64,000 bases of DNA. Source: Pedobacter jeongneungensis. Lineage in GTDB: Bacteria > Bacteroidota > Bacteroidia > Sphingobacteriales > Sphingobacteriaceae. The notes under the pieces are model-generated. The model worked only from the letters and a program-made list of their open reading frames with translations. It was not told where the DNA came from and did no database searches. Below, piece by piece: positions 8,052 through 17,632 of the stretch (the stretch's first letter is position 1; the number at the start of each line of letters is the position of its first letter). Where the stretch lies: positions 20,514 to 84,513 of the forward strand of contig NZ_AYMG01000042.1 in assembly GCF_000633455.1 (NCBI RefSeq), in the 5' to 3' direction. The position numbers were made by a program, and so were the translations under genes.

Positions 8052-10787
8052 CTAGAAATTATACCGCAAACTTATAAAAACATTTCTTTTAATTAAAGGA
8101 ATCGCATCAAAGCTCTGCGATTGATTACCCCGATTAAAACGAAAATACGTTTTTTCATTTGTTATATTATCAACTTTTAAAGTTAGGAAAATAGGATGTT
8201 TCCCAAACTTGTAGTTCCCTTCAAGGTCGCATAGCAAGATGTTTTCATTACTAACACCAAAAAAATCATTTTGATAAAAATTTAGATTAGCCGCTAAGTT
8301 TAGTTGTTCATTGAAAACGAAACGTTGATTAAACCTATACAATATATATGCTACCTTACTATTTGCTGAACCACTGATGTTACCAGGCAGTCTAGATCCG
8401 TAGCCGATTAAGCTAGAGTTTAGTTTAATAAAGTATTTTTTATTCCAGTTCTTTTTGATAGAAAAATCGAACGATAAAAAACTATTGTCGATAACATTAA
8501 CATTTCCTTTTGACACAAGGAGTGTTGTGTATTGGTGGTATCCTGCCCCAATGTTGATGAGTGCACCGAGTAAAAGAGAAGGTATTTGGCTGTCTAGTAA
8601 AACCCCGATGGTATTTATTCCTCTATTACTCATACTGTCAATGGAATAAGAAATTAATCCAACATACCTGTTTGTTATGAGATTATTGCCTACCTGTCGG
8701 GATGCATATCCATAAAATGAGCCAAAGCTCAAATCTCCCGACCATCTCCATGCGAGGCCATAATTGAAGTTGATTCTTTTAACAGACTTATTTATGTTCA
8801 CATTCTTCTGAAATGAAGTGAGAGAAGATGGAAAATACTCTTGATAAAAATCCTCTGGTTGTAACGGCGATTGGATAAAAGAAGCTTCTAATCTCCCTGT
8901 AAAGATTTTCAAAAGCTTGTGTGACTGAACCAAATTGATATTTAAGGTTGGCGTACTAAAGGAAATACTATCTTGTTGATTTCTTGTGGAGCTATTTACC
9001 CAACCCAAATCCATACTAGCAGTAAAAGACTGCTTCAATATAAATTTAAAACTTTTATTTATGCTAATGCCAAACCTATGTTGCGAAAGCTCATTATATT
9101 GTCTCAGTGAATTTAATGGATATACTGGGGGTACATTTTCCTGTTCATTGGAAAGTGTAGTACTGTTCGTTAAAGGGAGATGTGAATAGCCATAATAAAT
9201 GCCTAAGCTAAGTAACTCTCCACTCTTTAATTTTTTCAGATGCCTCCAGCTTGTTAGCAACTGATCGTACTTCAGGCCATACTGGTTTTTTAAAAATGTA
9301 TAATCTGAATCAGGAGCAATAAAGTTAAATGCAAAGTCTCCTGAAACGCCTACACTTTGCTGCGCTATATTTTCGCTATTATACTGTAACTGCCATACAT
9401 TAGCGCTGTTTGGTGATAGCCTATGCGTATAATCTGCCTTTACGGTGTAGCTGTTCCAATCTGCTGTTGTATGCTTTCGCAAGCCACTTTTAATGCCAAA
9501 GCCCTGGTAGCTGGATTCTTGTACACCAGATGACATATCTTTATAAAATTTAAGCTCAAATTTAAGCTCACTGAGGCTATCCGGCGCCCATGTGTATAAT
9601 TGCCTAACATTAATAATTTTAGGGGTGTACTGATTATGATTTGAGGCAATCCTACTTCTATATTGCTCGCCATCGTAAATAGAAGAATTGTAAAATGTTT
9701 GCTGGTTTTGGCGATCTAAGATGTAAGCGATTTCAGTCTGGCTAGTCAGCTTCTTATTGTAAGATGAATTGATCTGCAATCTGTTATCCCATTGACGGTT
9801 CTTGATGTACCTGCTGTTATCGAAATTATTAATCAGTGCCAACTGATTAGTTTGCATTAATATTCCGGAAACCGTACGTTCAGGAACATTCTTAAGCTCG
9901 TTCTCCAGTTGGAATGTTACACCGTTTCCAATAGCATTCCAATTCGCAATAAGTCCCATTTTCAGTTTTCCGTATAGGGAGAAAATAACGGGATTAAAAT
10001 TATAACGCCATTGACTTCCTAAACCAACTTCACCATCACCAAAAGCGGCCTTTAATTTCGCATTCTTTTTGAGGCCGAGGTTTACAAAAATCTTTTGTTC
10101 ACCACCAATCCCCTTTAACAAACGGTTCTGGCTCTGGTTTTCTATAGCCTGTATAGTGCTCAGCACATGAGTTGGGAAATTATTGAGGATAAGATCAAGC
10201 TTATCGGTAAATAACTCCTGCCCATCAATGGTTATTTTATCTACTGGCCTTTTTTTATAAAGAAGCAATCCCTTATCATCAATTTCAAAATTGGGAACCT
10301 TAACGATAATATCTTTTAATTTTTTTTCGTCGCCATCCTTAAATGCATCAGTTTGATAGAATGTCGTATCCCCTCTTGTCCAAATCGCCGGAGCTTTTAT
10401 ATCCACAGCATTCAACTGATTTGATTTGGGTGACATGGTAATGTCAAGCTTCAACACCCCATTATTACCAGCAAGAGACTTGCGTATCTGAAAATTAGCG
10501 TAAGCTATATTAGAAACTGTAATTTCGACAGAGTCTATTCCCGAAATGCCAACATTGGCATTAAATGAATTTTTATCTCCTGTACTAAAATAGTTAAGTA
10601 CAATACCATTAGTACCCGAAATCTTTACTGAACAATTTATGACGCCTATCCCCTCTTTATCTAATATTTCTCCAACTACGCGTATTGTTGATTGCTGGCC
10701 GTATGCAAACAATACAAAAAAGAGAAAGGCAATTGTTAAACAGGAACGCAAAATATTACTGGTTGGATAGTTCAGTCTGTTGTTCAA
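8052..10787 (-). CDS. outer-membrane beta-barrel protein with carboxypeptidase-regulatory-like domain (GLPGLI partner)
   Basis: 911 residues. After a signal peptide (cleavage near FAYGQQ) comes a CarboxypepD-reg-like beta-sandwich (~30-115). A plug-like part follows (DIIVKVPNFEIDDKGLLLYK and VDKITIDGQELFTDK, ~150-215), then a long alternating hydrophobic/aromatic region ending in FISLRYNF, a barrel C-terminus with final Phe. It resembles TonB-type barrels of the OMP_b-brl_3 kind, but no TonB box is evident. Its ATG lies 32 bp inside the 3' end of the GLPGLI gene, so the two are translationally coupled. The role is probably export or import of a small peptide or protein. Confidence 0.8.
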   Translation of the reverse strand: MNNRLNYPTSNILRSCLTIAFLFFVLFAYGQQSTIRVVGEILDKEGIGVINCSVKISGTNGIVLNYFSTGDKNSFNANVGISGIDSVEITVSNIAYANFQIRKSLAGNNGVLKLDITMSPKSNQLNAVDIKAPAIWTRGDTTFYQTDAFKDGDEKKLKDIIVKVPNFEIDDKGLLLYKKRPVDKITIDGQELFTDKLDLILNNFPTHVLSTIQAIENQSQNRLLKGIGGEQKIFVNLGLKKNAKLKAAFGDGEVGLGSQWRYNFNPVIFSLYGKLKMGLIANWNAIGNGVTFQLENELKNVPERTVSGILMQTNQLALINNFDNSRYIKNRQWDNRLQINSSYNKKLTSQTEIAYILDRQNQQTFYNSSIYDGEQYRSRIASNHNQYTPKIINVRQLYTWAPDSLSELKFELKFYKDMSSGVQESSYQGFGIKSGLRKHTTADWNSYTVKADYTHRLSPNSANVWQLQYNSENIAQQSVGVSGDFAFNFIAPDSDYTFLKNQYGLKYDQLLTSWRHLKKLKSGELLSLGIYYGYSHLPLTNSTTLSNEQENVPPVYPLNSLRQYNELSQHRFGISINKSFKFILKQSFTASMDLGWVNSSTRNQQDSISFSTPTLNINLVQSHKLLKIFTGRLEASFIQSPLQPEDFYQEYFPSSLTSFQKNVNINKSVKRINFNYGLAWRWSGDLSFGSFYGYASRQVGNNLITNRYVGLISYSIDSMSNRGINTIGVLLDSQIPSLLLGALINIGAGYHQYTTLLVSKGNVNVIDNSFLSFDFSIKKNWNKKYFIKLNSSLIGYGSRLPGNISGSANSKVAYILYRFNQRFVFNEQLNLAANLNFYQNDFFGVSNENILLCDLEGNYKFGKHPIFLTLKVDNITNEKTYFRFNRGNQSQSFDAIPLIKRNVFISLRYNF

Positions 10788-11517
10788 GCTTCGTTTTTTT
10801 TACCGGGCCTGATGGTACTGCAGCTTTCATATCACTAAGTTTCTCGAAGCGTTGGTTAAATTCTGCAGGCCAGAATACCTTATCGGCAATTGGCGTATTT
10901 GCGGAATACTTCACTAAGGAATAATGTTTTTTTAGTGGAATACAGTCTGCTTCAACAACCAAACCAGGCAATCCCATTATTGCATCAATTCCTGCCTGCA
11001 TCGGTATATCCGAAGTGAACCATACAGACCATTGAGGCTTCCCCCTGAGGGTAAGTGTTGCCTTTTGGCATTTAAGCCCATTTACAATTTTTGTTTCGGG
11101 AAATAAATCCCATTGGAAAAAGTTGCTATCAAATTTCTGCATATAATTATAGCTAACCTGCCCTTTTCCACTCATATGGGGTCTCATCCTGAAAATAAGA
11201 CTGTCCATATCTCGGGAACTCAAGCTCTGAAGCGTATCCATTGCAAGAGAAATTCCAAAAACACTATATTCCGATGTATTAAACTCAAACTTCCCGCTAG
11301 GATAAGTGTTAAGGTAATTGGGCTTTTCAAAGTAAATATACCGGCCACCTTTGCGATAAAAGTAACCAGTATAATCCAGAGTGAGTGCTTTTTTTAACTC
11401 TCCATTACCTAAATTAGCATATATATCTTCGCTTACCTTATATTGAGCTTCGAATGTTTGAGAGATTGAATAAAAAGGTAGCAGCACTGCCGCTATAACG
11501 ATAAATATTATTTTCAT
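10756..11517 (-). CDS. GLPGLI family protein
   Basis: 253 residues with a signal peptide (cut near FYSISQ) and the family hallmark IMGLPGLVVEADC about residue 180. Further marks are the preceding WSVWFTSDIPMQAG and the strand KIVNGLKCQKATLTLRG. GLPGLI proteins (TIGR01200) are Bacteroidota-specific periplasmic proteins of unknown function that very often sit beside large outer-membrane barrels, as here. The 3' end overlaps the barrel gene by 32 bp. It lies 59 bp downstream of the small secreted protein gene, suggesting a three-gene operon. Confidence 0.88.
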   Translation of the reverse strand: MKIIFIVIAAVLLPFYSISQTFEAQYKVSEDIYANLGNGELKKALTLDYTGYFYRKGGRYIYFEKPNYLNTYPSGKFEFNTSEYSVFGISLAMDTLQSLSSRDMDSLIFRMRPHMSGKGQVSYNYMQKFDSNFFQWDLFPETKIVNGLKCQKATLTLRGKPQWSVWFTSDIPMQAGIDAIMGLPGLVVEADCIPLKKHYSLVKYSANTPIADKVFWPAEFNQRFEKLSDMKAAVPSGPVKKTKLEQQTELSNQ

Positions 11518-11576
11518 TATAAACTAACTTATTCTGGTGTTTAAAATTTGATCCTCAATCTTAAATGATTTGGTAA

Positions 11577-11981
11577 TTATGGCTGCACTGGTACAGGCAC
11601 AGGAATTGGAGCATCATCACCTGGAATTGCAGGCTCATCACCACCTAGTAATATTACAGGCAACTCTTCTCCATGTGGTTTAGGATCACAAGCTGCGGCC
11701 ATAATTGGCATTGCCTGTTTAGAAACCGCATCTGCTTTTAAGCTGGATATTACTGCTGCTATAGTCTTTGCTGTTTCACAATCTCCGGCTGTAGCGGTAC
11801 TTGTAATGGTAACTGTGGTGCTCATTCTTTCTCCATTTGCACAAATTAAAAAAGAAGTTGCCGAACTGGTATAGCTCATTGTACAATCAGTCCCTTTGGT
11901 CAAAATTGGACTTTCTAAAGTCACAGCGGCCACAGCTGGCAGGCTAAAAATAAATGGAAGCGCTAAAAAAAATTTTTTCAT
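11577..11981 (-). CDS. small secreted cysteine-containing protein, proline-rich tail
   Basis: 134 residues with a clear signal peptide (MKKFFLALPFIFSLPAVAA). The mature part is rich in Ser, Thr and Ala, with four cysteines at 33, 47, 68 and 98 that could form two disulfides. It ends in an acidic/proline tail (GDDAPIPVPVPVQP). No family is recognised. It is the first gene of the putative operon with the GLPGLI and barrel genes and is divergent from a small XRE regulator. It may be the cargo or partner of that system; this is inference from position only. Confidence 0.65.
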   Translation of the reverse strand: MKKFFLALPFIFSLPAVAAVTLESPILTKGTDCTMSYTSSATSFLICANGERMSTTVTITSTATAGDCETAKTIAAVISSLKADAVSKQAMPIMAAACDPKPHGEELPVILLGGDEPAIPGDDAPIPVPVPVQP

Positions 11982-12275
11982 GTTGTTTTGTTGTTAGTCT
12001 ATAGTTAAAGAATTTATTTGTTATTATATACTTACGCAATGTAAAATACTGCATGATAACGAAAATCCCTAACCACTATATGTTTAAATTATAGGCGAGA
12101 AGCTTAAAATATCCTTTATATGTTTAATATGAGTAACCATGTTAATTGTAGTTGTTCCTTTACTGTATTTATACGTAATATTTCAGATTGTTTAAATGAA
12201 AACTATTACATATTATTGTATTACAAACAATGTTGCGATGATCCCTAACTGCAATATTTTTTTATTTAGTTGCTT

Positions 12276-12494
12276 ATGGATCATAATAATAAAAAGTTTA
12301 CTTTGATAAGTAAAAGGATGCGTGCACGCAGATCGGAATATGGCTTTAGCCAAGAAAACATGGCCAAATTATTAGGTATATCTCAAAATGTATATTCTAA
12401 GAATGAGCGTGATATTCAAAATGTTCCTCTCGGACGAGTTTTCCGGATTGCAGAAATCCTTGAAATGTCTATTTCCCAATTACTTGAACATTAG
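12276..12494 (+). CDS. XRE-family helix-turn-helix regulator (72 aa)
   Basis: The ATG at 12276 gives 72 residues; a TTG two codons earlier is less likely. The whole protein is one Cro/C1-type HTH: MRARRSEYGFSQENMAKLLG, ISQNVYSKNERD (recognition helix) and VPLGRVFRIAEILEMSI. There is no second domain. It faces the small secreted protein gene at 11981 and may regulate that GLPGLI operon. The intergenic 294 bp is AT-rich with no clear operator that I can identify. Confidence 0.8.
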   Translation: MDHNNKKFTLISKRMRARRSEYGFSQENMAKLLGISQNVYSKNERDIQNVPLGRVFRIAEILEMSISQLLEH

Positions 12495-12731
12495 CGCTAT
12501 GGTTGTATGCTGATAAACCGTTATGATAAAATTATCATTAATGGCCAGTTAAAGAATAAATCGATTTATTTTTGATGTTCAAATTGTCTTAAAAAGACTC
12601 AGTCCAATATTGATTTCATTTATGTTAATCAAACATTTCATACCTTTAAACATGGTGAAGAAGTATTATTTATAACACCATGCATCAGTTGAAATTTACA
12701 AAAAAGGTATTCAGTGGACATTAAACATAAT

Positions 12732-13223
12732 ATGGAATCCAACATCAGTATCATCAACGAAAACGAAGGCGAGTTATTAGGTATAGCAGGAGGTAATTAC
12801 CGGATCATCATCTCTGGTGAGCAGACCAATGGCAATTACGCCGTTATTGAAATGACGGTTCCGCCGGGAGGTGGCCCACCACCACATGCCCACCCCGATA
12901 CGCAAGAGATGTTCCATATATTAGAGGGGGAAGTTGAATTTAAAACAGAAGCGGGCAAACAAACCGTTACAAAAGATGGCTTTGTAAACATCCCTCTTGG
13001 TGGAGCGATCCATTGTTTTAAGAATACCTCCGAAAAAAATGCACGTTTGCTCTGTACCGTAGTGCCGGCCGGCCTCGAAAACCTCTTTCAGGAAATAGGT
13101 ATCCCTGTTCATCCGGGCGAAATGCCCGCAGTTCCTGAGTTAACAGAGGAGCGAAAGGCATTTTTAAAAGAAATGGACCTGAAATACAATCAAAAAACAT
13201 ATCCGCCAAACTTTTTGGGATAA
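12732..13223 (+). CDS. cupin domain protein
   Basis: 163 residues from the ATG at 12732 (a GTG at 12714 is possible). One conserved cupin barrel: VPPGGGPPPHAHPDTQEMFH holds the two His and the Glu of motif 1, followed by VNIPLGGAIHCFKNTS with the motif-2 His. A metal site is therefore likely. The C-terminal tail PEMPAVPELTEERKAF-like segment is typical of small stand-alone cupins in this group. The reaction is unknown. It lies 10 bp before the AraC gene and is probably co-transcribed with it. Confidence 0.85.
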   Translation: MESNISIINENEGELLGIAGGNYRIIISGEQTNGNYAVIEMTVPPGGGPPPHAHPDTQEMFHILEGEVEFKTEAGKQTVTKDGFVNIPLGGAIHCFKNTSEKNARLLCTVVPAGLENLFQEIGIPVHPGEMPAVPELTEERKAFLKEMDLKYNQKTYPPNFLG

Positions 13224-13233
13224 ACCTTTTATT

Positions 13234-14073
13234 ATGCCACCACTTAACATGTTGCACCAGGAATTTGATGCTCCCGAAGACCTTCGGGATACCATCAAGT
13301 GTTTTTGGTATAACAAAAGAATATCTGGTGAAACTCCATCCAGCTATGAGGTGATTCCCGATGGTTATGCAGAGATTATCTTTTATTTTGGGAATATCTC
13401 TATGGAACAAGGTGCGAACCTGCAACCTTTACCTTCCCCTTTTATGATGGGTCTGCTCAACCAGCCGGTTCATTTTTACACCAATGGCCAATTGGAAATT
13501 ATTGGCATCAGGTGTTTCCCCTGGACAGTTTTTGATCTGCTGGGTTTACCTGCTGGTAAATCGGGTGTACAGGTATTCGAACATCCCATCGCAAAACTAC
13601 AAACCAATCTGAATCAATTAATTAGTGCAGGTAACATAGAAGAAGCAATTGCAGAAGTAAAACAATATTTCCTTGATGCACGTTCGGGTGTTGCTACCGA
13701 TAGCATGTTGCATAAAGCAGGTATTGCCATGCAGAAAGCAAAAGGCAATCTTCCTGTAAGACAGGTAGCCGAAGCGGCCCATGCCACAGTACGTACACTT
13801 GAAAGAAACTTTAAGCAATCATCTGGTTATACCGTTAAAGATGTATCGGGCCTGATGCGCTTTGAACAGGTGCGTAACCGCTTATGGACTGAGCCTGATG
13901 TGAACCTGACTGGTTTAGCTCATGAGATGGGCTATACCGATCAACCGCACCTCAGCAGGGAATTTAAACGCTATAGCGGCACTACTCCTGCTGCATTTGC
14001 CCGCAACGCCAAAAAAGGCAAACAAGCTGCCGCTCGTGATGTACTTGCCTTTGCCAAAACGGATAAAAAATAA
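13234..14073 (+). CDS. AraC family regulator (DUF6597-type N-terminus)
   Basis: 279 residues. The N-terminal ~150 residues (FWYNKRISGETPSSYEVIPD, GYAEIIFYFG) match the sensing domain found in many Bacteroidota AraC proteins. The HTH pair is at ~170-265: PVRQVAEAAHATVRTLERNF and LTGLAHEMGYTDQPHLSREF with the ending TTPAAFARN. A basic tail of ~20 residues follows. It lies directly downstream of the cupin gene and upstream of a GyrI-like ligand-binding protein, giving a regulator / ligand-binding set. Confidence 0.87.
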   Translation: MPPLNMLHQEFDAPEDLRDTIKCFWYNKRISGETPSSYEVIPDGYAEIIFYFGNISMEQGANLQPLPSPFMMGLLNQPVHFYTNGQLEIIGIRCFPWTVFDLLGLPAGKSGVQVFEHPIAKLQTNLNQLISAGNIEEAIAEVKQYFLDARSGVATDSMLHKAGIAMQKAKGNLPVRQVAEAAHATVRTLERNFKQSSGYTVKDVSGLMRFEQVRNRLWTEPDVNLTGLAHEMGYTDQPHLSREFKRYSGTTPAAFARNAKKGKQAAARDVLAFAKTDKK

Positions 14074-14110
14074 AAACGCCTGTTTCATAAAAGATAGTGC
14101 AATTCCTTAT

Positions 14111-14118
14111 TAATTTTG
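14111..14118 (+). promoter_or_regulatory. candidate -7 box for the GyrI-like gene
   Basis: TAATTTTG fits TAnnTTTG and lies 34 bp before the ATG at 14153. No TTG partner is evident. It would give the gene its own promoter apart from the AraC gene. Confidence 0.35.
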
Positions 14119-14152
14119 GCCTGGATAAATATCTAAAACCAACACCTGTTTT

Positions 14153-14602
14153 ATGACAAAGGCTTTCAAAATTATTGGTATTGCTACCCGCACCACCAAC
14201 CAAAACAATCAATCAGCAGAAGATTTAGGCAAACTCTGGTCGCAATTTTACACAGAAGGCATTTTCGACAAAATCCCAAACAAGGTTTCCAATGATATCA
14301 TTACCATTTATACGGATTATGTAAGCAATTATACTGATGCTTACACCACCATTATTGGTGTTCCGGTTTCTGCACTTGATCAAATTCCTGATGGAATGAT
14401 CGGCCGTGAATTTGAGGCTGAAAATTTCCAAAAGTTCACCGCAAAGGGAGCAATGCCCAATGCCGTGGTAAATACATGGATGGATATCTGGAATCGCGAT
14501 GTCGAACTGAACAGAAAATATACTTACGATCTGGAAATTTATGGAGAGAAATCGCAGGATGGTGAAAATGCAGAGGTGGAGATTTTTATAGCAATAAAAT
14601 AG
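14153..14602 (+). CDS. GyrI-like / effector-binding domain protein
   Basis: 149 residues forming a single effector-binding (GyrI/Cass2/YdeE-type) domain with no DNA-binding part. The start KAFKIIGIATRTTNQNNQSA, the middle YTDYVSNYTDAYTTIIGVPV and the end YDLEIYGEKSQDGENAEVEI follow the repeated strand-helix plan of this fold. Conserved Glu near the C-terminus (EIYGEK) fits the ligand site. Such proteins bind hydrophobic cationic compounds or act as decoys or hydrolases. It follows the AraC gene by 79 bp. Confidence 0.82.
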   Translation: MTKAFKIIGIATRTTNQNNQSAEDLGKLWSQFYTEGIFDKIPNKVSNDIITIYTDYVSNYTDAYTTIIGVPVSALDQIPDGMIGREFEAENFQKFTAKGAMPNAVVNTWMDIWNRDVELNRKYTYDLEIYGEKSQDGENAEVEIFIAIK

Positions 14603-15058
14603 ATCCGTTATTTCGAGTTTTAATTTACTGCATAAATAACAGCAATTAATTTATATATCTTCCCTCAAGTTACGTCATTTCGAGTGGAGTGCAACGCAGC
14701 CGAGAAATCTATACACTATCATCCAAGTTTATAAACCATATAAGACATTGAAGATCATTAAAGCTCAACATCCAAAATGCCATATGATTTACCATAAAAC
14801 TAATGGCAGTAATGTTTAATGACTTTCATGATTCTGTGCTGCCCATAGCAGGAAGGTTTCATAATCCTCATGATTTAATGTAGATTAGGGAAGGGAGATT
14901 TCAAAGTTAATTTATTTTTCAAGGTAATAAATTTCATCATTTTCGTTTCAATGAGGATTATCAATTAATGTTTCAAATCGAGTTACACAAAGATTGTCGT
15001 GTTTATACAAGCCTAACTTAGCTTCATTGCTGAATTTTGTATCATAATCATTTCAATT
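14603..15058. other. intergenic, 456 bp, holds a half palindromic repeat
   Basis: No gene is seen. At about 14672-14715 one arm of the 'cgtcatttcgag...cgagaaatct' repeat family occurs without its inverted partner. The rest is AT-rich and presumably includes the promoter of the monooxygenase at 15059. Confidence 0.5.
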
Positions 15059-16642
15059 ATGAATACGACAATTAAAAGCGGAAATTCCGCACAAAATAAT
15101 ACCAATTACGATGTTATCATATCCGGTGCAGGACCTGTGGGGCTATTTCTCGCCTGCGAACTGACCTTAGCAAAATGCTCAGTATTGATCCTCGAAAAAG
15201 CAACAGACCCACACTCCGTGCTAAAACAACTTCCTTTTGGTATCCGCGGACTTTCAGCACCTTCTATTGAGGCACTTTACCGTCGTGGGATGTTCCATGA
15301 ACTCGAAATACACAAACAGCTAAAAAATCCACATCAGCATCAAACTCATAAACAAGGTGCACAAAGACAAGCGGGCCATTTTGCCGGCATTCCATTTTTA
15401 GAAGGCAATATCGACAGGTCACAATGGAAATACCGTTTGCCCAGCTCCACTGAAACCAGTTTGATCTCTGAAATGGCTGAACTGGAAAACATACTTTCGC
15501 GCCGTGCCGAAACTTTGGGCGTAACCATTAAACGTGGTGATGCCATTAGTCACTTCGATCAACATGCTGATGACGTAACCGTTCAATCGGGTGGTGAAAC
15601 TTTTACTGCCAAATGGTTGGTGGGTTGCGATGGTGCCCGCAGCGCAGTGCGTAAAGTTGGTGGTTTCGAATTTGCCGGTACCGAGCCGGAATTTACCGGT
15701 TATACCGCCAAAGTGGATATTTTAGATCCCGAAAAACTCCGCCCCGGCCGTAATGTAACCGAAAAAGGCATGTATATGCAATCGCAACCGGGTTATATGG
15801 CCATACAGGATTTTGATGGTGGTGCTTTTCATGGTTCGGAGCAACCCATTACGCTCGAACATGTACAAGAAGTATTGCGCCGTGTTTCAGGAACTGACGT
15901 AACCCTTACCAAGTTACATATTGCCACCACCTGGACCGATAGGGCAAGGCAGGCCACTACCTACCGTAACGGGCGTGTACTTTTAGCTGGCGATGCGGCG
16001 CACATTCACGCACCTTTGGGCGGCCAAGGCTTAAACCTCGGCCTGGGCGATGCCATGAACCTGGGCTGGAAACTTGCCGCCACCATTAATAACACAGCAC
16101 CTGAAGGTTTGCTCGATAGTTATTGTACTGAAAGACATCCCATCGGCATAAAGGTGCTAGATTGGTCGCGGGCACAGGTAGAAATTATGAAACCTACGCC
16201 ACAGGCCAAGGCACTGCATGCCATTGTAAGCGACTTAATGAACACCCGTGATGGCGCCACCTATATGGCTGAAAGGGTTTGGGGCATTTCTACACATTAT
16301 GATCTTGGCGATCATCATCCCTTATTAGGTTATAGCGTGCCCAATTTCGAATTTGAAAACGGTAATACCATTGGCGATTTGATGCACGATGGTAAAGGTA
16401 TTTTGCTTGATTTTGAGAACAATGCCACACTTAAGAATTTTGCTGCAAAGTACGATCAGTTAAAGTACACTTCTGGAAATGTAAAAAACAGTTTGGGCTT
16501 AAACGCACTGTTGATACGCCCCGATGGTATTGTTGCCTGGGTTTCGGAAAGTGAAGCAGATTATAATAAACTTCAGGAAGAAGCAGATAAATGGTTTGTG
16601 TCGAGCGAACAAATATCCGTTTCGGTAAAGGGATCGTTTTAA
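15059..16642 (+). CDS. FAD-dependent aromatic-type monooxygenase
   Basis: 527 residues, the length of class A flavin hydroxylases of the PheA/MhpA/tetracycline-monooxygenase group. The dinucleotide fold is at 19-50 with GAGPVG (23-28). The DG motif is GCDGARSAVRK (~200) and the GD motif is GDAAHIHAPLGGQGLNLGLG with Asp312. A C-terminal thioredoxin-like extension (IRPDGIVAWV) is typical of the subfamily. It should hydroxylate an aromatic or polyketide-like substrate using NAD(P)H and O2. The gene stands alone, convergent with an SDR whose HxlR regulator may belong to the same stress response. Confidence 0.88.
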   Translation: MNTTIKSGNSAQNNTNYDVIISGAGPVGLFLACELTLAKCSVLILEKATDPHSVLKQLPFGIRGLSAPSIEALYRRGMFHELEIHKQLKNPHQHQTHKQGAQRQAGHFAGIPFLEGNIDRSQWKYRLPSSTETSLISEMAELENILSRRAETLGVTIKRGDAISHFDQHADDVTVQSGGETFTAKWLVGCDGARSAVRKVGGFEFAGTEPEFTGYTAKVDILDPEKLRPGRNVTEKGMYMQSQPGYMAIQDFDGGAFHGSEQPITLEHVQEVLRRVSGTDVTLTKLHIATTWTDRARQATTYRNGRVLLAGDAAHIHAPLGGQGLNLGLGDAMNLGWKLAATINNTAPEGLLDSYCTERHPIGIKVLDWSRAQVEIMKPTPQAKALHAIVSDLMNTRDGATYMAERVWGISTHYDLGDHHPLLGYSVPNFEFENGNTIGDLMHDGKGILLDFENNATLKNFAAKYDQLKYTSGNVKNSLGLNALLIRPDGIVAWVSESEADYNKLQEEADKWFVSSEQISVSVKGSF

Positions 16643-16661
16643 TTCCTAAGTTCCGAGGAAT

Positions 16662-16769
16662 CGTCATTGCGAGGTACGAAGCAATCTTAAAACGATCGCT
16701 ACTAGCGTGCGCATTAAAATTGCTTCCCCGAAAAGCCGGGGTTGGCTGTCGTTCCTCCTCGTAATGACG
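16662..16769. repeat. palindromic intergenic repeat, 'GTCATTGCGAGG' family
   Basis: Begins CGTCATTGCGAGG and ends CCTCGTAATGACG, so the outer ~13 bp are inverted repeats. Inner arms GAAGCAATCTT and AATTGCTTCCCC continue the dyad. The transcript would fold into one long hairpin. It lies between convergent genes. Confidence 0.75.
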
Positions 16770-16801
16770 ACTTTTCTCTTCAGTCCCTAACTTCTATTAA
16801 C

Positions 16802-17542
16802 TTAAGCGTTCAATCCACCATCAATGGTTAAAAACGAACCGGTAATGTATTTAGCTTCATCACTTGCTATAAAATTTACAAAAGCTGCGATATCCTCTAC
16901 CGTACCATATTCCGGCAATGCCATACGTGTTCTTAAGAAATCTGCCAAAGGTGCATCTGCCGGGTTCATATCCGTATTGGTTGGTCCAGGCTGAACCAGG
17001 TTTACTGTTATCTTACGCGCACCCAGGTCGCGGGCCAAACCACGGGTAAAACCTTGGAGTGCCGATTTGCTCATGGTATATAAGGTGGTTTCAGGTCCAA
17101 CAGCGTTATCGCCCATATTACTACCGATAGTAATAATCCGGCCACCTTCTGGCATGCCTTTTACCGCAGCCAAAGCCGCTACAAAAACCGCTTGAACGTT
17201 AATAGCCATAATGTTGTTATAATCTTCAAGCGTATGCTCTTCGAAAGCCTTACCGATGTAGATCCCAGCGTTGTTGATCAGGATATCAATACGGCCAAAA
17301 TCGGCAATGGTTTTGGCTACTGCTGCGGTTACTTCAGCAGGTACGGCACTATTGGCTTTTAAAGCAAGGGCTGCACCGCCAGCTGCTTCAACATCGGCTA
17401 CAACTGCCTGCGCCTTTTCGGGCGAACTGGCATAAGTAAATACAACTTTTGCACCTTCGGCAGCCAGTTTTTTCACAATTGCGGCACCTATACCCCTGCT
17501 TCCTCCGGTTACCAGGGCTATTTTATCTGTTAATTTTTTCAT
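16802..17542 (-). CDS. SDR family oxidoreductase (FabG-like)
   Basis: 246 residues of a classical short-chain dehydrogenase. Cofactor motif TGGSRGIG at 12-19, NNAG in ILINNAGIY, and the active-site Tyr155 and Lys159 in YTMSK. The end YITGSFLTIDGGLNA is typical. NADP(H)-dependent reduction of a ketone or aldehyde is inferred. It is divergent from an HxlR regulator at 17633, a frequent pairing in which HxlR represses the oxidoreductase until an electrophile or oxidant appears. Confidence 0.9.
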   Translation of the reverse strand: MKKLTDKIALVTGGSRGIGAAIVKKLAAEGAKVVFTYASSPEKAQAVVADVEAAGGAALALKANSAVPAEVTAAVAKTIADFGRIDILINNAGIYIGKAFEEHTLEDYNNIMAINVQAVFVAALAAVKGMPEGGRIITIGSNMGDNAVGPETTLYTMSKSALQGFTRGLARDLGARKITVNLVQPGPTNTDMNPADAPLADFLRTRMALPEYGTVEDIAAFVNFIASDEAKYITGSFLTIDGGLNA

Positions 17543-17581
17543 CTGATTTCTAAATTTTCTGCTAAATTAAAACAGATGCTG

Positions 17582-17589
17582 TACATTTG
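17582..17589 (+). promoter_or_regulatory. candidate -7 box for the HxlR gene
   Basis: TACATTTG fits TAnnTTTG, 44 bp before the ATG at 17633. No clear TTG element at the expected spacing. Confidence 0.4.
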
Positions 17590-17606
17590 GGAGTAAGCAA
17601 CAAATT

Positions 17607-17619
17607 GTTAGGTACTAAC
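17607..17619. promoter_or_regulatory. candidate HxlR operator
   Basis: GTTAGGTACTAAC is a perfect dyad with a 3-bp centre in the SDR/hxlR divergent region, just downstream of the putative start of transcription of the regulator gene. A further GTTAG follows 10 bp later. Position and symmetry suggest autoregulation; binding is inferred. Confidence 0.35.
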
Positions 17620-17632
17620 AAAAAAGTTAGAA

